DNA of 64,000 bases from Hymenopellis radicata (GCA_015501595.1 JADNRX010000179.1:43879-107878), one strand, 5' to 3'; positions 21,493 to 34,873 are shown, counted from the first letter of the stretch. Numbers and translations are program-made. The notes: generated from the letters alone by a model not told the origin.

Positions 21493-22415
21493 GCGAGCTC
21501 TAGAGCTCGGTGAACAATTGGGCGACCGAGACAGACTGTTCTTAGAAAATAGACTGTATTAGTCGAGGACTACATTCCAGTAAAGAAGTGATAGAGACGT
21601 ATCAATAAATTGGTCGCCAGACAACACCATCTTAAATGGTCAGGCCAGTTTCCTGACGGTACGAGTGAGATTGACTCTGAAACGAAACGCACTGTCACAG
21701 AATAACATGATGGTCATGAATTAAGTATTAATGGTCTCTCTGAGGCACAGTGACCATGCACCACGTTTCTATAGACAGTGGATAACAGAGGGTACTGTGC
21801 GATAACGGCTTATCTCGTGTGTCCTGGAGTATAGGGTTCTTCCACAGCGGCCATGACGGTATGTTGAAGGGAATCGACCACGGTTCAATGAAAAGGCCGT
21901 AGCGGCTGTCACCCGTACTCAGCGTTCAGGATATGCAGAGGGCTTCCTGATCATCTCCAGCAAATCTAGTTATCCCGAGGAGCCCCACCTAGACTCGTCC
22001 ATTTAGCGATTACATCGCTGGAGGATGCGTGTTGAAGCTTGTAGGGATACGGCACGCGCTAGGAACATGCGGGAGCAGGAGGGTCACCCCTCGAGATTGA
22101 ACCTAACTTTGAAGGTGGCGTTGAGAGGGAGGGCACATGGGCCACGACTGCCGGCGGAATCGTATTCGTTATACATGCACTCAGTACAGCGGCATACCTA
22201 GCAATAACTACCATTCGGTTTACGCTTAGGAAAGTAGAACGTTCCTCCCCCTGGTGATTAGGACGAGAGTGCCACGAGTCCGCTTCATAAGTAATCGTAC
22301 ATAAGAATAACGATACAGTTCGATAAATACAGATAAAGAATACCAGAATATAGAACATCCCTGTCCGTCTATGGTATATACAATTGAGGTCCGTGAGTTC
22401 TTCTGAAAGCCCTGT
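21493..22415. other. Convergent intergenic region
   Basis: This is the space between the 3' ends of the desaturase and regulator genes. AT-rich polyadenylation-type sequence (AATAAA at about 21605) lies just after the desaturase stop. No gene is seen. Confidence 0.4.
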
Positions 22416-25400
22416 CTAAAATTTAAAATCCGAGGTCCCTTCCACAGCGCCGGAGGATTGCAAGAACGCATACCACTGATCCAGTTTCGAATCAGAGGTG
22501 AACGTGGAGGGTCCGACCATGGAAGTGTCGCTAGCCATGTGGATGTGCTGATCTACCGCATATGGCGAGGAATACATGTCTTCGCGTTTGATGAGATGAG
22601 GGTGTCCAACGTTCATGGATTCTTGTGAATAGGTGGTAGCGGTATCAAGGACAAGTTGAGGTCTGCGAGGAGGAGGGCTGTCGTTGAAGATATACTCTGA
22701 CGAGTCTCTGCGATCATATGAGTATGAGTTGGGGGAAGGGGCTAACACTTGTCGATGATTGATGGATGGTGGGAGTGTGCTGGTCGGACTCTGTAGACGG
22801 ATGTCGTTTTCCGTAGGCGGAGGGGACCGCTTGGCGTCAAAGTGTTTCGAAAGGAACCAGGTACGCCCTCCGAAGATCAAAAGATCGTCATTCTCCGTTC
22901 CTGTGGACCTCTCAGGAGAATGAGAACACGGATCATGCTCGTGTTGCGCAGCAGAGAGAGCGATATGAGCCTTTTCGTTCAATTTCGCAAGAATGGGCTT
23001 TAAGAAATATTGATCAGCGTGCCGTTTAACGTGTCAAGTCAATAAACTCACCAGGGCTTTCTTCGCATACTTGCTATAAACGGCTGCCTTCGAGAATAAT
23101 ATGCACGCCTCTTTCAGCTCCGCCATCGCAGAACCAGCAAGTGGCGACCTTGGCCCTCCGGTCACGACCGTACCAAACACAACCTTCATAAAGATAAGTC
23201 CCGAAGCAACCAAGCGTTCCAATCAGATACTTACCGCTGCGGAGAAGGCAAAAGTCCACATTGTCCAAAAACGACCGCAAGCTCCGGGCCATTGGCTGAA
23301 TTGACTGCTGACACATTTGAGGATGGTCGAAGAGGCTTGATACGTCGCTAACACAGAAGCCGCATATGGGCTTTTCAGAGGATTTACAGGATCGTCGACG
23401 AAGGCCTGAGCGAAATAATTCCTGTGGATGTACATCAAGACTACGAGGGCGTTAATAAGTGCATATTAAGAAGAGAGACTGATATAGAACGAACCAGTTT
23501 CGCGAATGTGACCAAGCACGAAGCGCTGCCATGAAGACGCTACGTCGGTACGAGCGGAAGAAGGTATGGGTGGAAGGGGATACTGGCGAACCATCTCGTC
23601 AAGTCCCATGATGACTTGATAACTGGGAGATTCCGCGGTCAACGACTGCGCAGTAACTTTGGCGACACATTCAGACGCGAATCTAAATTGCCAGGCGCCA
23701 ACTTACATACTGTTAGCCTGCGGAAACAAGGGACGACGTGTTTTACTTACAGTCAACGCCGGAATCCGTCCCGGGTGCCCCGTTAGTCACAGGATATTTG
23801 CAGTCGATATACGCAAGATCGAACGAAGGAGGGCGCCCGGTGTGAAGACTCTGCAGGATGTTAGTACTTCGATTAGAAGGGTGTGCTTCATTCCTACCTG
23901 CCAGATGTCTGCGACGTATAGGTCCCAGAAGAACATCCGCCGACGCTGGACCACATCGCTAGATAGACCCCAATGATCTCCATCGCGGTCTAGAACACAG
24001 TATACGTCAGCCGTGTACAGCACAATCATGCCGGGAAACACTAACGAAGACCAAGCTGTACGATATGAGTCAGATAATGTACGACAGAAGATTACTAGAA
24101 CTCACACTATAAGCGAGTTGAGCCGCCAGGCGTGTCAATGACCAAGTCGTCTCCATAGTTGTCCCGGCAAGAGGGTTTCCACCGACGACGGCATTGTATA
24201 TGCTCATCAAATGGATGGATTGCACCGTGACAAGGGAGGGTCTCTCGAGCAGCGACTGTAACGATATAGCGGTTCGTGACATTCGGTGAAAGCGCTCGGC
24301 CTCGTCCGTGAAACAATCTTCACCCTCCGCGAGCGAGCCGATGGAAAATATCATGAAGATCAAGGAGAGGTCGTGAGGACTGTAATCGTTGTCGCGGGAT
24401 GCAGAATCCTTCCGATAGATGATGGGGAGAAGCTCGTTGATTTGATCTCGACCAATGCCATAGAAAATCCAGTCGAAGAGCCCGAAGTACGAATTTACAA
24501 GCGTATTGGCCCGCTCCCATGAAGGTAGGTTCTCCAGAAGACCGTCATAAATTTCGCTTGAACTGTTGACTCCCGGGAAGGGAAAGCTCTGTTCGAATGT
24601 AGCGAGCTCATTTGGCGTACATAGGGTCGGCGTTGGACTCAAGGATCCTTGCGACGACTCTGGAGTCATGCTACGGTAGTCGTCGTGATCTTCTGATGCA
24701 ATAATGAGGCTCTAGAATTTACACTGAGTCGTAAGCCTTCAACACGAACACTGCACTTACCTCACAGCCGCCCGTGGCCCCAAAGAATCTAGAGACGCCG
24801 TGCGACGATATCGACAACGTGCCGTGCATGTCGCAAGGTTGTGCAGGAGTCCGCACATCTTCCTGGTCCGAGAGAAGTTCTACCTCTTCATTGGGCGAGT
24901 CTAGGTCGAGAAGCTCCTTGTCCAACAGAGGATGTGGATGTTCAGAGAACTGAGATTGAGTCTTGGAGAGAGCATCTTCCAGCTGTCGGATACGAGCCGT
25001 GAGCTTCTCGATCTTATGGTGAAGGTGCTCCGTCGCCGCTAATACAAATCGCGTTCCTTGTCCAGTCGAAAGGCTCCCTTGTTCGTGGTTTAGCAAGTTT
25101 GAGAAGATAGAACAGGGCAAGCTCTGACCGTTTGGACACAATGAAGTGCAACCTCGGCGCTGAAGTACGATCAGCAATCAGAGTTTTATATTGTGAATCA
25201 GGTTCAATACCTGGCAGGATTGACAAGGAACTTGTTTGTCGCATTTGATCTTGAGTCTAAACCATTCCAGTCAATTTGAATAGCCCCGACCCAAATCGAG
25301 CACTAACCTTCGGCATTCAGCACAACTAACCTAATACATGATTAGTTGACTCGTCGTATAATTCCAAGAGGGATCGTACCTCGCCTAAATAAAAATAGTG

Positions 25401-25554
25401 AGAGTCTATAGAAGGCGCATCAATGATCGTACTAACCACGACTACGTTTCTCTTCGATTTCGCGCGCGAGAGCACTATCAAAGTTGAATGCGTCAACAGC
25501 ACCACGTCGGCGAGCCTTGCGGTTGAGTTTGGTTGTTGATGGATCGACGGGCAT
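22416..25554 (-). CDS. Zn2Cys6 fungal-specific transcription factor
   Basis: I resolved 14 exons: complement(join(22416..22997, 23052..23183, 23235..23440, 23495..23701, 23751..23850, 23898..23989, 24046..24055, 24106..24711, 24761..25077, 25129..25159, 25211..25256, 25308..25330, 25380..25384, 25437..25554)). They sum to exactly 825 codons. Residues about 45-75 hold the binuclear zinc cluster (CAECRRLKIKCDKQVPCQSC, then a final Cys in RRGCTSLC), preceded by a basic N-terminus. A coiled-coil dimerisation segment (TEHLHHKIEKLTARIRQLED) follows. The middle is a fungal_trans regulatory domain (RLAAQLAYSLGLHRD, then RRRMFFWDLYVADIW). The C-terminus is Ser/Pro/Asp-rich and may activate transcription. 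Two exons are only 5 and 10 nt, and both are needed to keep frame. This is an intact nuclear DNA-binding regulator; its targets are unknown. Confidence 0.92.
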
Positions 25555-28408
25555 CGGGAGAGGTGAAAGCAAGATGTGCGAACGAGGAACCTGTGTCAAT
25601 AGACGATAGATGCCGCTTCCTTTAAATGTAGCAGGAATGGGGATATACCACGCTCAGGCGCTTAATTCAGTTAAGCTTAAGGGGTCGGAGAGGTACCGTT
25701 CTGTAGAAGATCTCCATCAATACGTCTTCTCCGTCCCGTCAAACTACGCACCATTTGCACCATCTGTTTTCAAACAACCACATTGGCCCCGTGCGAAGAA
25801 ATGTTCTGACCGGTCTCCTGTTGCTTGTGGATGAGCGTCTTGGGAAACTCGCTGCCGTGGGATTGCTTTGCAACTCCTATGAGATTCTGTTGTCGAAGTC
25901 TATCTTCTAATTTCCTGAGAAGTCGCCGGAACCGACATATGCATCGTATCATGTGGGGCGAGGCGGTTACAGTCAAAGAGACAGCTGCGGATAAGGTACG
26001 TAAACTCTCCAATTCTGATTCTTGACGAAAAGAAAGTGCTCACATACTTGTGCTCAGAGAAATTACCGTCATATGACATGGCTATAGAATTATTCCAATT
26101 GATCCTCGTTGGTCCGCCGACTGCGAAGTGCGTCTAGACACTAGAAATTGGCAGCTTTGTTCGAGCTGTCAAGCAAAGCAGAATGGAGATATCCTCGACA
26201 GTGTCGTAAGAGATGGTATCGGCGTTGTAATTTGTGACCCGCCATACCCTCAGATTCGGCATGCCATACCTGCAGCTCCTCTCGTCGGGAGTGAAGACTG
26301 TGGGTGTGGGTACTAAGTGCACTCCTGACCGGCAAGGACACGTCAGTCAACGACTGTTAAGGACAGATCAAACCCAAACAATAGACCGTTCACGTACAAC
26401 ACCGGTCGCGCCCGTTCATTACAGATTGAGACGAGCAATACAATTACTTCGGGGCGAAAAGCCCTCTGAGAAAACGAGGTTACGGAGTCGTAAGGAGTTA
26501 GCAAATGCGATGAAAGCATGCTCTTGGGGTTCGCTCTAGTCGCAGCCTAGAGACAAGTCAACGCCAAGGCATACATGGAACAGACTCATGCTCTCTGTGA
26601 GCATTTCCTTGTTCAGGCCTGGTTCAGGTCATCCCAGTGGTGAGATTGGTTCCTTGTGTTTGATCGACATCTCGAGATCAAGAGTCGGTGCCTTGCATGA
26701 CGAAGCCGATAGGACTGGTCACGATTGTCGGAGAACCTCAGGAACATCTAACGCGTCTATTAACGAGTCAAGTGCGTAAGCATGCTTAGAGCTATTTATG
26801 CGCGTGGGGAGGCGTGGGGACACCCAGGACGTGGTTCTTCCTCTATAACTTTAGCATAACAGACAGGAAGAGGGAGATGCGCGAAGAATAACATGGGCTC
26901 ACCAATTTCCTCTGACTTTTGGTTGTTCGACGTTGCAACTCCCACAGTACTAAGCAGCATAGGAGGATCTAAAGGCGATATAGGCGAAAAACCCGATTCC
27001 CATGCGCTGACTGTCCACGATTAGGAGGAACCTTACTAGGAAGGATAGAACGCGCGGTGGACCGGTCATCCTATATTCGCTTAGAGTGCAACTCCTAATG
27101 AAAGGTGGTTATGTGACACGGGTTCCGTGCATACAGAAGGATAGACTTACTATATGCTACGGAGAAACAACGGAGTAACTCTTAGGTGCAAAGTTCACGC
27201 GTTCGTCACGGTTCGTGTACTTGACATTGTGGGCATACGCGCCGTCTCGATCGTATATTGGTTGAACAGAATCCATCGTCGGCAAGATTGTATCCGAGCC
27301 CAAGGCGACGGTAAACAATATGCAAAGAAGAAGGTGGTGAGTATAGTCAATTTTGTGTACCTATCACGTCGCGTCATGTCCTGGGAGTGACGCCGGCCAA
27401 TTTGACTCAAGGCCTGAATGTTAAAGCAGAGCTCCCAGGCTCGTCGATACATCGAAGCAAAGGTGGCGGAACATGATATACATGCTGCTCCTTAAGGTAT
27501 ACGTCTGCTCGGGTAACTCTAGATGCATCCGAATCAGACCGTCGACGAATAAAGGTGGCGCCTTGTGAGCTTGGCCTTGTCGAATAAGGATCTAAAAGTC
27601 AGGCCTCGACCCCAATGTCCGTAAACTGTTGAGAATGTCAGTCAGGATAAAAGGGCTGAAACGAGGAAGGCGGAAGGACGGAATTTCTCCTGTCAATGTC
27701 ATGACGAGAGCGACCAGAATATGAAGGCACCTCTCAGCCCCTCATCGAAACAGGACTCGGCCATAGACATCGCGTTATCCGTGTACCCTTCAGGCATTGA
27801 CAAGTCAAGTGAAGATGTATGGCCGGGCAGAAGCCCGCGAGGAGGTGCTGGAGTGATGATCCAGGCAAGGCACTTGTTTGATAAGTACGCAGTTGACACC
27901 AAGATTGATTTATCTGTTTGTCGTGCCATGATTAAAAAAAGTACGACGTGCACTAACGAAGCCGTTTCGGTTGTGAGAAAGCAAAGTAAATTCCTGTCAG
28001 CCTTGTCTGCGTAGCCACTACAGCTCCACGCTTGTGCCTCGAAAGATATTTTGGCGCACGAGAACCGGTCAACGAAGGCGTAGCGGAGTTGGTTTTGGAT
28101 CACGATGGTGATGGTGAGTTGTAAGATGTTGTAGCCAAATTTGCACAAACAACTAAACACCTCGGTTTACAGTCGCGTCCAACTTCCAAGTCACGCCCTT
28201 TCGGCAACAAATACTTGGTTTCTGAAGTCCTCTGGAGACTGTGGCGCTATCGGGTAATCGGATACATTCAACTCCTCTTCAGGACCTCTGCTTTCTAGAA
28301 TCTACTGAAGGTTCTGTTACTCGCGCTAGACGGCAACCAGTCAAGACACCTTTCTGTGTGTACTTGTTACAACAGTAATAATATTAGGACCTGGCCAGGC
28401 TCCTTGGG

Positions 28409-28428
28409 AAGAAGAAGAAGAAGAAGAA
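28409..28428. repeat. GAA microsatellite
   Basis: A run of GAA units occurs in intergenic DNA with no associated gene. Confidence 0.8.
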
Positions 28429-30146
28429 TGACACCTCAGCGATTGGATCGTCAGCTACGAACTGGTATCGATCTGCTGAGCCGATGTTTATTGGTTACTT
28501 CAACTTGTGATGTGCTGCGCGTCTTGAACCTCGCCGCGGACTTCACTCGCTATCTCGTTGTCCCCTTTATGTTTCCAGAACTCCCTATCCATGTATCTTC
28601 ACGTACTAACATTGATTGAAATTTAGGGTACTAGAGTCTGGCCGTTCACAAAAGGATTTCCTCGTGCTCTGATGGTTGGCGAAGCTTCCTCCTAGAACAA
28701 GTAGGTCTCAGCTGCCCGCCACACCTTGGTATGCGATTGTGTGTTCGTATTAGACATGCTCTAAACTTCTAGGCTTAGCCAAGAGCTATCAGGAAGGCTC
28801 CCGTCTTCGCGTAAGCCTTATAGGAGTTTCTTGATTGCTCCCAATGGGCCAAGCATTTCTGGATAGCACGCATGCTCGCTGCCCTCTCCGTTGTCTTTCC
28901 TACAGAACTTGGGTTGCGGTGGTACTGGTAGACTCATTGTAAGGTACATACGTGCGCAGTCCCTTGTCCAGCTGAACGCCGCTGACAGCTTGCAGCAAAA
29001 AGATTCTCCCGTTTTCGCACCACTTAGGCAAGCAATTCTCATCATGGCCTCATGGCTCCTTCAACCGTTTGGGACTCGTCCTTTCCATACATCGGCCGCC
29101 ATATTTTCTATCCATCCCCGAGTCCGATTTTGAAGCATGGGAACTACGACGGACCTTCTCACCTGGTTACTTTACACTCCTATTATCTCCTGTTCTTCAT
29201 TTCTTCGAACGGCTTGCTACATACCAACGGGCGTTCTGTATAGTTCGCCATCCTGAGAGCGTGACTTGTCCTCATCCTTGGCGGTGATCCATAACTCAAG
29301 CTTCTGATGCGGCATGCCAGTCGAGTCGCTTATTAACAGTCATTACGACAGCGGAGTTGAGGCCCATTTCCTTCAGTAATTCGCCTTTTTTCTGGAACGC
29401 TCCCGAATATTACCTCCAATATTGTTGACTGGCGGAACTTGGGCGGAACTAGGGTAGTCGCTTATTGTTGGTGAGGAAGGCCATTCTTGCGGTGATCCTG
29501 CTTTAGTGCCTGTTTAGTGCTACGTGAGCTTGCGAACCGCTAGCATAAGTGTTAGATATTAATAAGGTAAGATAGCGTTCTGACGCAGGCGTGAAGATTG
29601 CAGTCTCAATGTCGCCGTCGGATGATGGCGACGAACTGCCGGATTGGGACTTTTGCCTCTTGCCACGTCCTCGACATCTGTGCCTTCTCTCTCGTGCTCT
29701 CGTTCTTAGCTGAAGCCTCAGAATTTTGTCTCCCATCCACTGTCCCTTTTTCTTTAGTTTGTTTCTCACGTTTGAGGTGTTAGGGTTCTCCTGATACTTC
29801 TCCTTCAACCTGCTCACCTTTCGTACTGGACTCGACGTCTCTGCCTGAGATCTCGCCGCGCTGGAGTGCATCGCGCAACAGTGACCTCTGTCTCCCCGGC
29901 TGAGTGGTGGTGGCGTCGTCGATACGTTCGAGACAATCACTAACCACCATCATCATACCATGTCATCAGCTCGAAAAGACAACAGAATCCCTGGCGCACC
30001 CCGTGGCTTGAAGGTGCATCTGTTGGAGGGCTTCGCTCCTTAGAACGACCTCTCAGCATGGGGACGGCTTCGCGATAGTTTTGGGCGGGGTTGGCGTGTG
30101 ACGGTGTGCATGATATCAGAGCGGACGTTCCAAGAGGAACATCACC

Positions 30147-30278
30147 AGTGCACTTGGACGAGAGCGCCGCTGCTCGTCAGGACGACTGCGTGGGTGTCGC
30201 CTTGGCTTGTTGTCTGTCTCGACGGTCGCGTCAGTGCACTTCGATGAGAGCGCGACTCCTCGTCAGGGGGACTGCAGT
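30147..30278. repeat. Imperfect direct repeat of about 45 bp
   Basis: A unit starting AGTGCACTTGGACGAGAGCG near 30147 recurs near 30232 as AGTGCACTTCGATGAGAGCG, with matching sequence down to CTCGTCAGG and GACTGC. The units are spaced by 85 bp. No function is apparent. Confidence 0.6.
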
Positions 30279-30741
30279 CTGTGGCCCGTGGGCGGCAAGC
30301 ACGATAAAGTCTGTTCGTGAGGCTTATGGGGTGGTTACCATGGGGTCTGGTAGTCATCCGTCTTCTCGTCATGTAGTGTATGCAGGCGGCGGCATCTGGA
30401 GTGCCCACCCAATTGTGACATTACCTCGACGACCGCGAGCGCGTGGCCGGGACGCGTGAGCGCGGAGCCATGACTGTTGCTAAATAGGCGCAGCCCCAAC
30501 TCATACTCGTTTCCGCTGAAACACAACGAAACTTATAATCACGCGAGACGTAAGACTCCGCCAGTAACGTTCTATTGAACGCTGCCTCTCGCGCATTAGA
30601 CAAGTTGTAGTGTACAGTACTTGCCTTATCCTCCACATTTACACACCCGCGACTATGATGGTACTATTCCGGCCATTCTCTACAAGATACTAAGTATAAT
30701 ACGTGTGCTGTTCATCCTGAAGCGACTCGGTGGAATCCTGA

Positions 30742-31048
30742 TTGCTGCACCACAACATCAACGCGGACGATGCAACATCCCGCTCTAATGCTGGAGAGTG
30801 GCTTACCGTTTACGTTCCCCGTCACAGTCGCGGCGATGCTCGCTGCGCAATACGAAGTCTTGTATCGCCACACCGCCTCGTTATCTTACGTCGTCCGGAC
30901 GCTCAGCTACTCGCTACCCCGCCATCTCCACGCACACGTCGATCTCGTTGCGCGACAACGTACTTTGGGTCCTGGGACCATGCGCAGTATGAAGGCGACC
31001 AGCTTCATCCAAGGTTTCGGCGACGACCCGATCGATTTGAAGTTTGAA
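30742..31048 (+). pseudogene. S53 (sedolisin/tripeptidyl peptidase) prodomain fragment
   Basis: The reading NINADDATSRSNAGEWLTV and then VAAMLAAQYEV, VRTLSYSLPRHLHAHVDLV and GTMRSMKATSFIQ is characteristic of the activation prodomain of fungal serine-carboxyl peptidases of family S53. One extra C in the CCCC run near 30814-30818 separates the first motif from the rest. There is no start exon, no catalytic Glu/Asp/Ser domain and no signal peptide. After about 31048 similarity ends. This is an orphan fragment of about 95 codons. Confidence 0.75.
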
Positions 31049-31509
31049 CGACTTTCCGGATCCCTTGGCCGTTCCGCCCGCGAGTTGTGCGACCACCATA
31101 ACGCTCAAGATACTCCTGAGAGAATCTCTACAATACTAATAGTCTGTGGCATCCTGGTGGCATCTAAGTGGGTTAGCAATGACTTGGCAATGACCGACGC
31201 CCTTCTCACTCCCGCGGCCCGTGGGCTATCTGCTTTTTCTTAGCCAATCAGGAAGTCGACGCTTACACCAACCGGATGTGTCATCATATATCAATCGCGC
31301 AATTTCTGGACAATTTTTCGTGCTGTGCATGACCGTTCCTCAAATTGACAGTCCGCCTGCGTTGAATAATGGTTATAGTATCCACGACGCGTCCTTTGAC
31401 GCGTCCTTTTCGAAGAGGAGCGCACGAACACATACTCACAGGCCACGTGTGCGTGCCGTGCTGACGAGGAGGCATGACGAGAGCATGACAGAGCCAGAAG
31501 ACTAGCTGG

Positions 31510-31516
31510 TATAAAG
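31510..31516 (+). promoter_or_regulatory. TATA box of the MAPEG gene
   Basis: TATAAAG lies 75 bp upstream of the ATG at 31585 and fits a core promoter. Confidence 0.5.
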
Positions 31517-31584
31517 GAGTCGATGGACACGTCAACGTCTTAAGACAGCATCGACCTTTCACAACCATTCGCACTGAAGAAGAA

Positions 31585-32290
31585 ATGGCTATCACTATTG
31601 TTCTTTCTGATGAGTGCGTACTGCTATAGCAGATTTTCTCGTGTCTAACCTCTGACAGATACAAATGGGTCGCATTGGCTCTATTTTCGACCCAGATAAT
31701 GCTTGCTGCTCAAACGATGGTGGTGGGCAAGAAGCGAAAGCTTGCTAAGATAAAATATCCCCAATGTGAGTTTTGTTCGTCTTCAAGCTAATTGGATTGT
31801 GTTTGACTGTGAACATACAGTGTACGCGGAAAAAGCTGAAGCTGAGGCCTCGCGTGACGCGTATATCTTCAACTGCGCGCAGCGCGCGCATCAGAATACG
31901 CTAGAGGTTATTACGCCTGTTATCACTGCGTGAGTAGTCTTCTTTAGTGTTAGCGCGGTTTTAAGCTCACCTTGAACCTCTAGAACCATCCTTACGTCCG
32001 TGTATTACCCTATTGCTGCTGCAGTAGGTTGTGGCCTATTCGTGGTTGGACGGGCCTTCTACACCAAGGGCTATCTGGCTGGTCCGGATTCGGTGCGTAC
32101 GATAGCTGGTCTTCAAGCTGCAGTTTCTGACCACCTTCAACAGAGAGTTAAAAAAGGAGGATTCATTGGCTCCTTGTCTTCCGGTGGTGAGCATCTCGTA
32201 CTTAAATCTGCAATGATTCCCACTCTGATGTTATGTTTGGTAGGACTTCTCCTCGGCTCTGCCCTTAGCTTGTACAAGTTATTCGTCTGA
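31585..32290 (+). CDS. Microsomal glutathione S-transferase 3-like (MAPEG)
   Basis: The exons are 31585-31613, 31659-31765, 31821-31929, 31984-32092, 32144-32186 and 32244-32290, giving 148 codons. The protein is a small four-helix membrane protein of the MAPEG family. It begins MAITIVLSDEYKWVALALFS and carries the MGST3 signature FNCAQRAHQNTLE in the second membrane segment, then GRAFYTKGYLAG. The family conjugates glutathione to, or reduces peroxides of, lipophilic compounds in the ER membrane. The last two introns are open in one frame, so an unspliced reading hides them. Splicing gives the expected RVKKGGFIGSLS motif and a final hydrophobic helix ending LYKLFV. The gene is intact, with a TATA box upstream. 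Confidence 0.9.
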
Positions 32291-32572
32291 TCGCTCTGTA
32301 CGCGTTGGAGATGGTTTTGTCTACGTAGTACTTTGGATCTTTACTATCTAATACAAACATATACCTGCCAGTTCTGTTGCAACCAGACTTGTTACTGTAC
32401 AATCAACATGCGCCACGGCGGCACCAAAGCGGGTTCAGGGGCGGACACTAAATTTGGCAATGACAGCTAAATCTGGAACAGACCTCCTCTTTATCTTAAG
32501 CATTTACCACCAGCACTGCGGCCGCGAAAATCTGCTCATTTTCTCCTGATTTTCCCGTCACCGTACGCGACG

Positions 32573-34873
32573 ATGGCAAGCGCGGCGGTGTTATCGCCGT
32601 CGCCCTCAGCGCCCGACTATATTCACCGGTTGAGCTCTACGTCTAGCTCGGCTCGTTCGTCCTCGGCTGGATCGTATAGGACAGCACCGCTGGGAACGTC
32701 GTCGTCGAGCTCGTCGCTGCACACCCTAGAGGCGCCATCGGCTAATTCGGCGCACCCAATTGGGGACTCAAGAAGTGCACATCCCGAAGGTCACGGCAGA
32801 ATCTGTGCAGATGGAAGCAGGCCCAGTGCCGGGCTCCGTGACCGTGTTGAATAATATCTCACCGACGGTGTCCAGCGTCGTGAAGGATGCCGTCAGCGAC
32901 GTCAAACATGGTCCGCCGCCTTTTTCTCCGCCAGCCAGCGTCAAATAAACTGACGAGAGGCCCCAGATGTCGATGAGGCCAAGCCCAACGGCGTCACCAT
33001 GCTTGGCGGGGCTGTGGTCTACAACGAGCCCGAGGCGCTGCGTGACAGTGGCGTATTTCCTGAATCCCCTCGCGATCGTCTAATCTCCGTCTCGTCATCC
33101 GCGTCGACAGCACGGGCTGTTGCAGTACGCGCTTCTGATACCCGCTTACATGATACCCTTCCACCTCCTGAACACCACGAGTCACCTCCATACCTCCATC
33201 CACCGACAATAATGATACAGCCCCCAACGAGACGAAGTACCATGCAGACTCTACCGTCACGCGTGGGCAGTCTCCAACGCGGTCAACATCTACACTTTGC
33301 TTCGCAACCGTACTACGACGACGTCGAGGAAGACGATGTGGTCAGTGACATCCAACTTCACGCGGAACGGATACGGCGCGAACGAATGGAGAGGCGAGCA
33401 CAGCAGCAGCAAGCTGAAGCAGCGCTCACAAAGGGCGACGATGTTCCTCTCGTCGGCAATCTCATTGGAGAGGACCACGTCAACTACGTGTTAATGTACA
33501 ACATGTTAACTGGCATTCGAATTGGCGTACGTACACACCAGTCCTGCCTTGAATTTGACTAACTAATTCTGCAGGTCTCGCGGTGTCAAGCCAAAATAAA
33601 ACGACCATTAACGGATGAAGACTTTACTTCCGCGCGACATAAATACTCATTCGACGTAGTCGGCAATGAGTTGACACCCTCTGCCAAATACGACTTCAAA
33701 TTCAAGGTTCGGCGATGGATTTCCCCACGTACCTAAATGCTGTTCTAAATCCTTTCACACAGGATTATGCGCCCTGGGTATTTCGTTCCTTACGAGAGGA
33801 TCACTTCCTTCTGGACCCCGCCGACTACCTCCTCTCTCTGACCTCCAAATATATCCTCTCCGAACTAGGCTCCCCTGGCAAGTCGGGCTCGTTCTTCTAC
33901 TTCTCTCGCGACTACCGCTTCATAATAAAGACCATCCGTCATAGCGAGCACAAGTTCCTGCTGAGGATCCTGAAGCAGTACTACAACCATGTCAAGGACA
34001 ACCCGCAGACTCTCCTCTCCCGATTCTACGGCCTTCATCGCGTTAAATTACCGCATGGGCGTAAAATCCACTTTGTCATCATGAATAACCTCTTCCCGCC
34101 ACACAAGGATATTCATGAGACGTACGACTTGAAGGGGAGTACGGTTGGGAGGGAGTATCCGGAGGAACTTAAAAAGGATAAGAACAATGCTGTTCTCAAG
34201 GATCTCAACTGGATCAACAGGGCACATATGCTCGAGTTGGGACCGGAGAAGAGGGCATTGTTGACGGAACAGCTGAGACGAGATACGGAGCTGCTCAAGT
34301 CGGTTCGTGTGATGGACTATAGCTTGCTTGTTGGGATACACAAGATGGAGAGGGGCAATCGGGATAACGTGCGGAGAAACACGCTCAAGGTTTTCGAGGT
34401 AAGCCCATTATACTGTGCTTTACATGACTCATAACCGTACAAAGCCGGACGTCGAAATGCCACACGGACGCCACCGGCGTCGACCAACCATCACCAGCGG
34501 TAGGAGGTATAACTTCTCACCCGAGGCGATTGCCATGCGTCGGGCGATGCGCGAGTCGGAGCCGAAAGAGGGCGCGGTTCAGTTGCCAGAGAAGGATACG
34601 GGGGATCGACAGCACTTTCTCTTCTATCAAGACGAGGGCGGACTGCGTGCGACGGGCGACGGTAATGAGTTTTTGGACACGATATATTATTTGGGCGTTA
34701 TAGATATACTGACGCCGTATACCTTGCTCAAGAAGGTGGAGCATTGCTGGAAGGGGATGCAGGCGGATCGACATAAGATCAGTCCTGTGCCCCCGGAGGA
34801 GTATGGGGACAGGTTTTTTGCGTTTATGAGGGCTATTATGCGTGGAGGTGGCGGTGGTGAGTCGTTCAAGTGA
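32573..34873 (+). CDS. mss4: Phosphatidylinositol-4-phosphate 5-kinase
   Basis: The exons are 32573-32910, 32967-33526, 33575-33706, 33763-34398 and 34445-34873. The enzyme makes PI(4,5)P2 at the plasma membrane and so controls actin, endocytosis and secretion. The Ser-rich N-terminus is disordered. The kinase core starts near DDVPLVGNLIGEDHVNYVLM and contains the catalytic lysine context FIIKTI, DLKGSTVGR, MDYSLLVGIH and the substrate-specifying loop YTLLKKVEHCWKGM. The end is GGGGGESFK. Exon 1 has one base too many: reading must slip at the G run 32762-32765 to pass from HPIG to TQEVHIPKV. With that base removed all exons join in frame. The fault is either a sequence error, an unseen intron or a downstream start. 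The intron 32911-32966 has a weak GTCCGC donor. The 3' tail is duplicated downstream. Confidence 0.88.

Larger units (their letters stand above)
25555..30741. other. 5.2 kb without a supported gene
   Basis: Scattered frames of 60-155 codons on both strands (for example 27699-28160 minus, 27721-28014 plus and 29503-29940 minus) show no domain or coherent splice pattern. The last one, a basic Ser/Arg-rich frame of 145 codons, is the most gene-like but remains unsupported. I saw no tRNA and no transposon end. The first few hundred bases upstream of 25554 should hold the regulator's promoter. Confidence 0.4.

Noticed and set aside
27699..28160. Overlapping plus and minus frames as genes
   Set aside because: Both strands are open, composition is unremarkable and no motif was found.
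29503..29940. Minus frame of 145 codons as a gene
   Set aside because: It is basic and Ser/Arg-rich with no domain, no splice context and no paralog; it could be chance.
32000..32290. Single-exon reading of the MAPEG C-terminus
   Set aside because: It translates two introns; splicing restores the family's expected motif and length.
33715..33762. Start of the PIP5K kinase frame at 33715
   Set aside because: The first 16 codons of that frame are an intron (GTTCGG..ACACAG); the exon starts at 33763.
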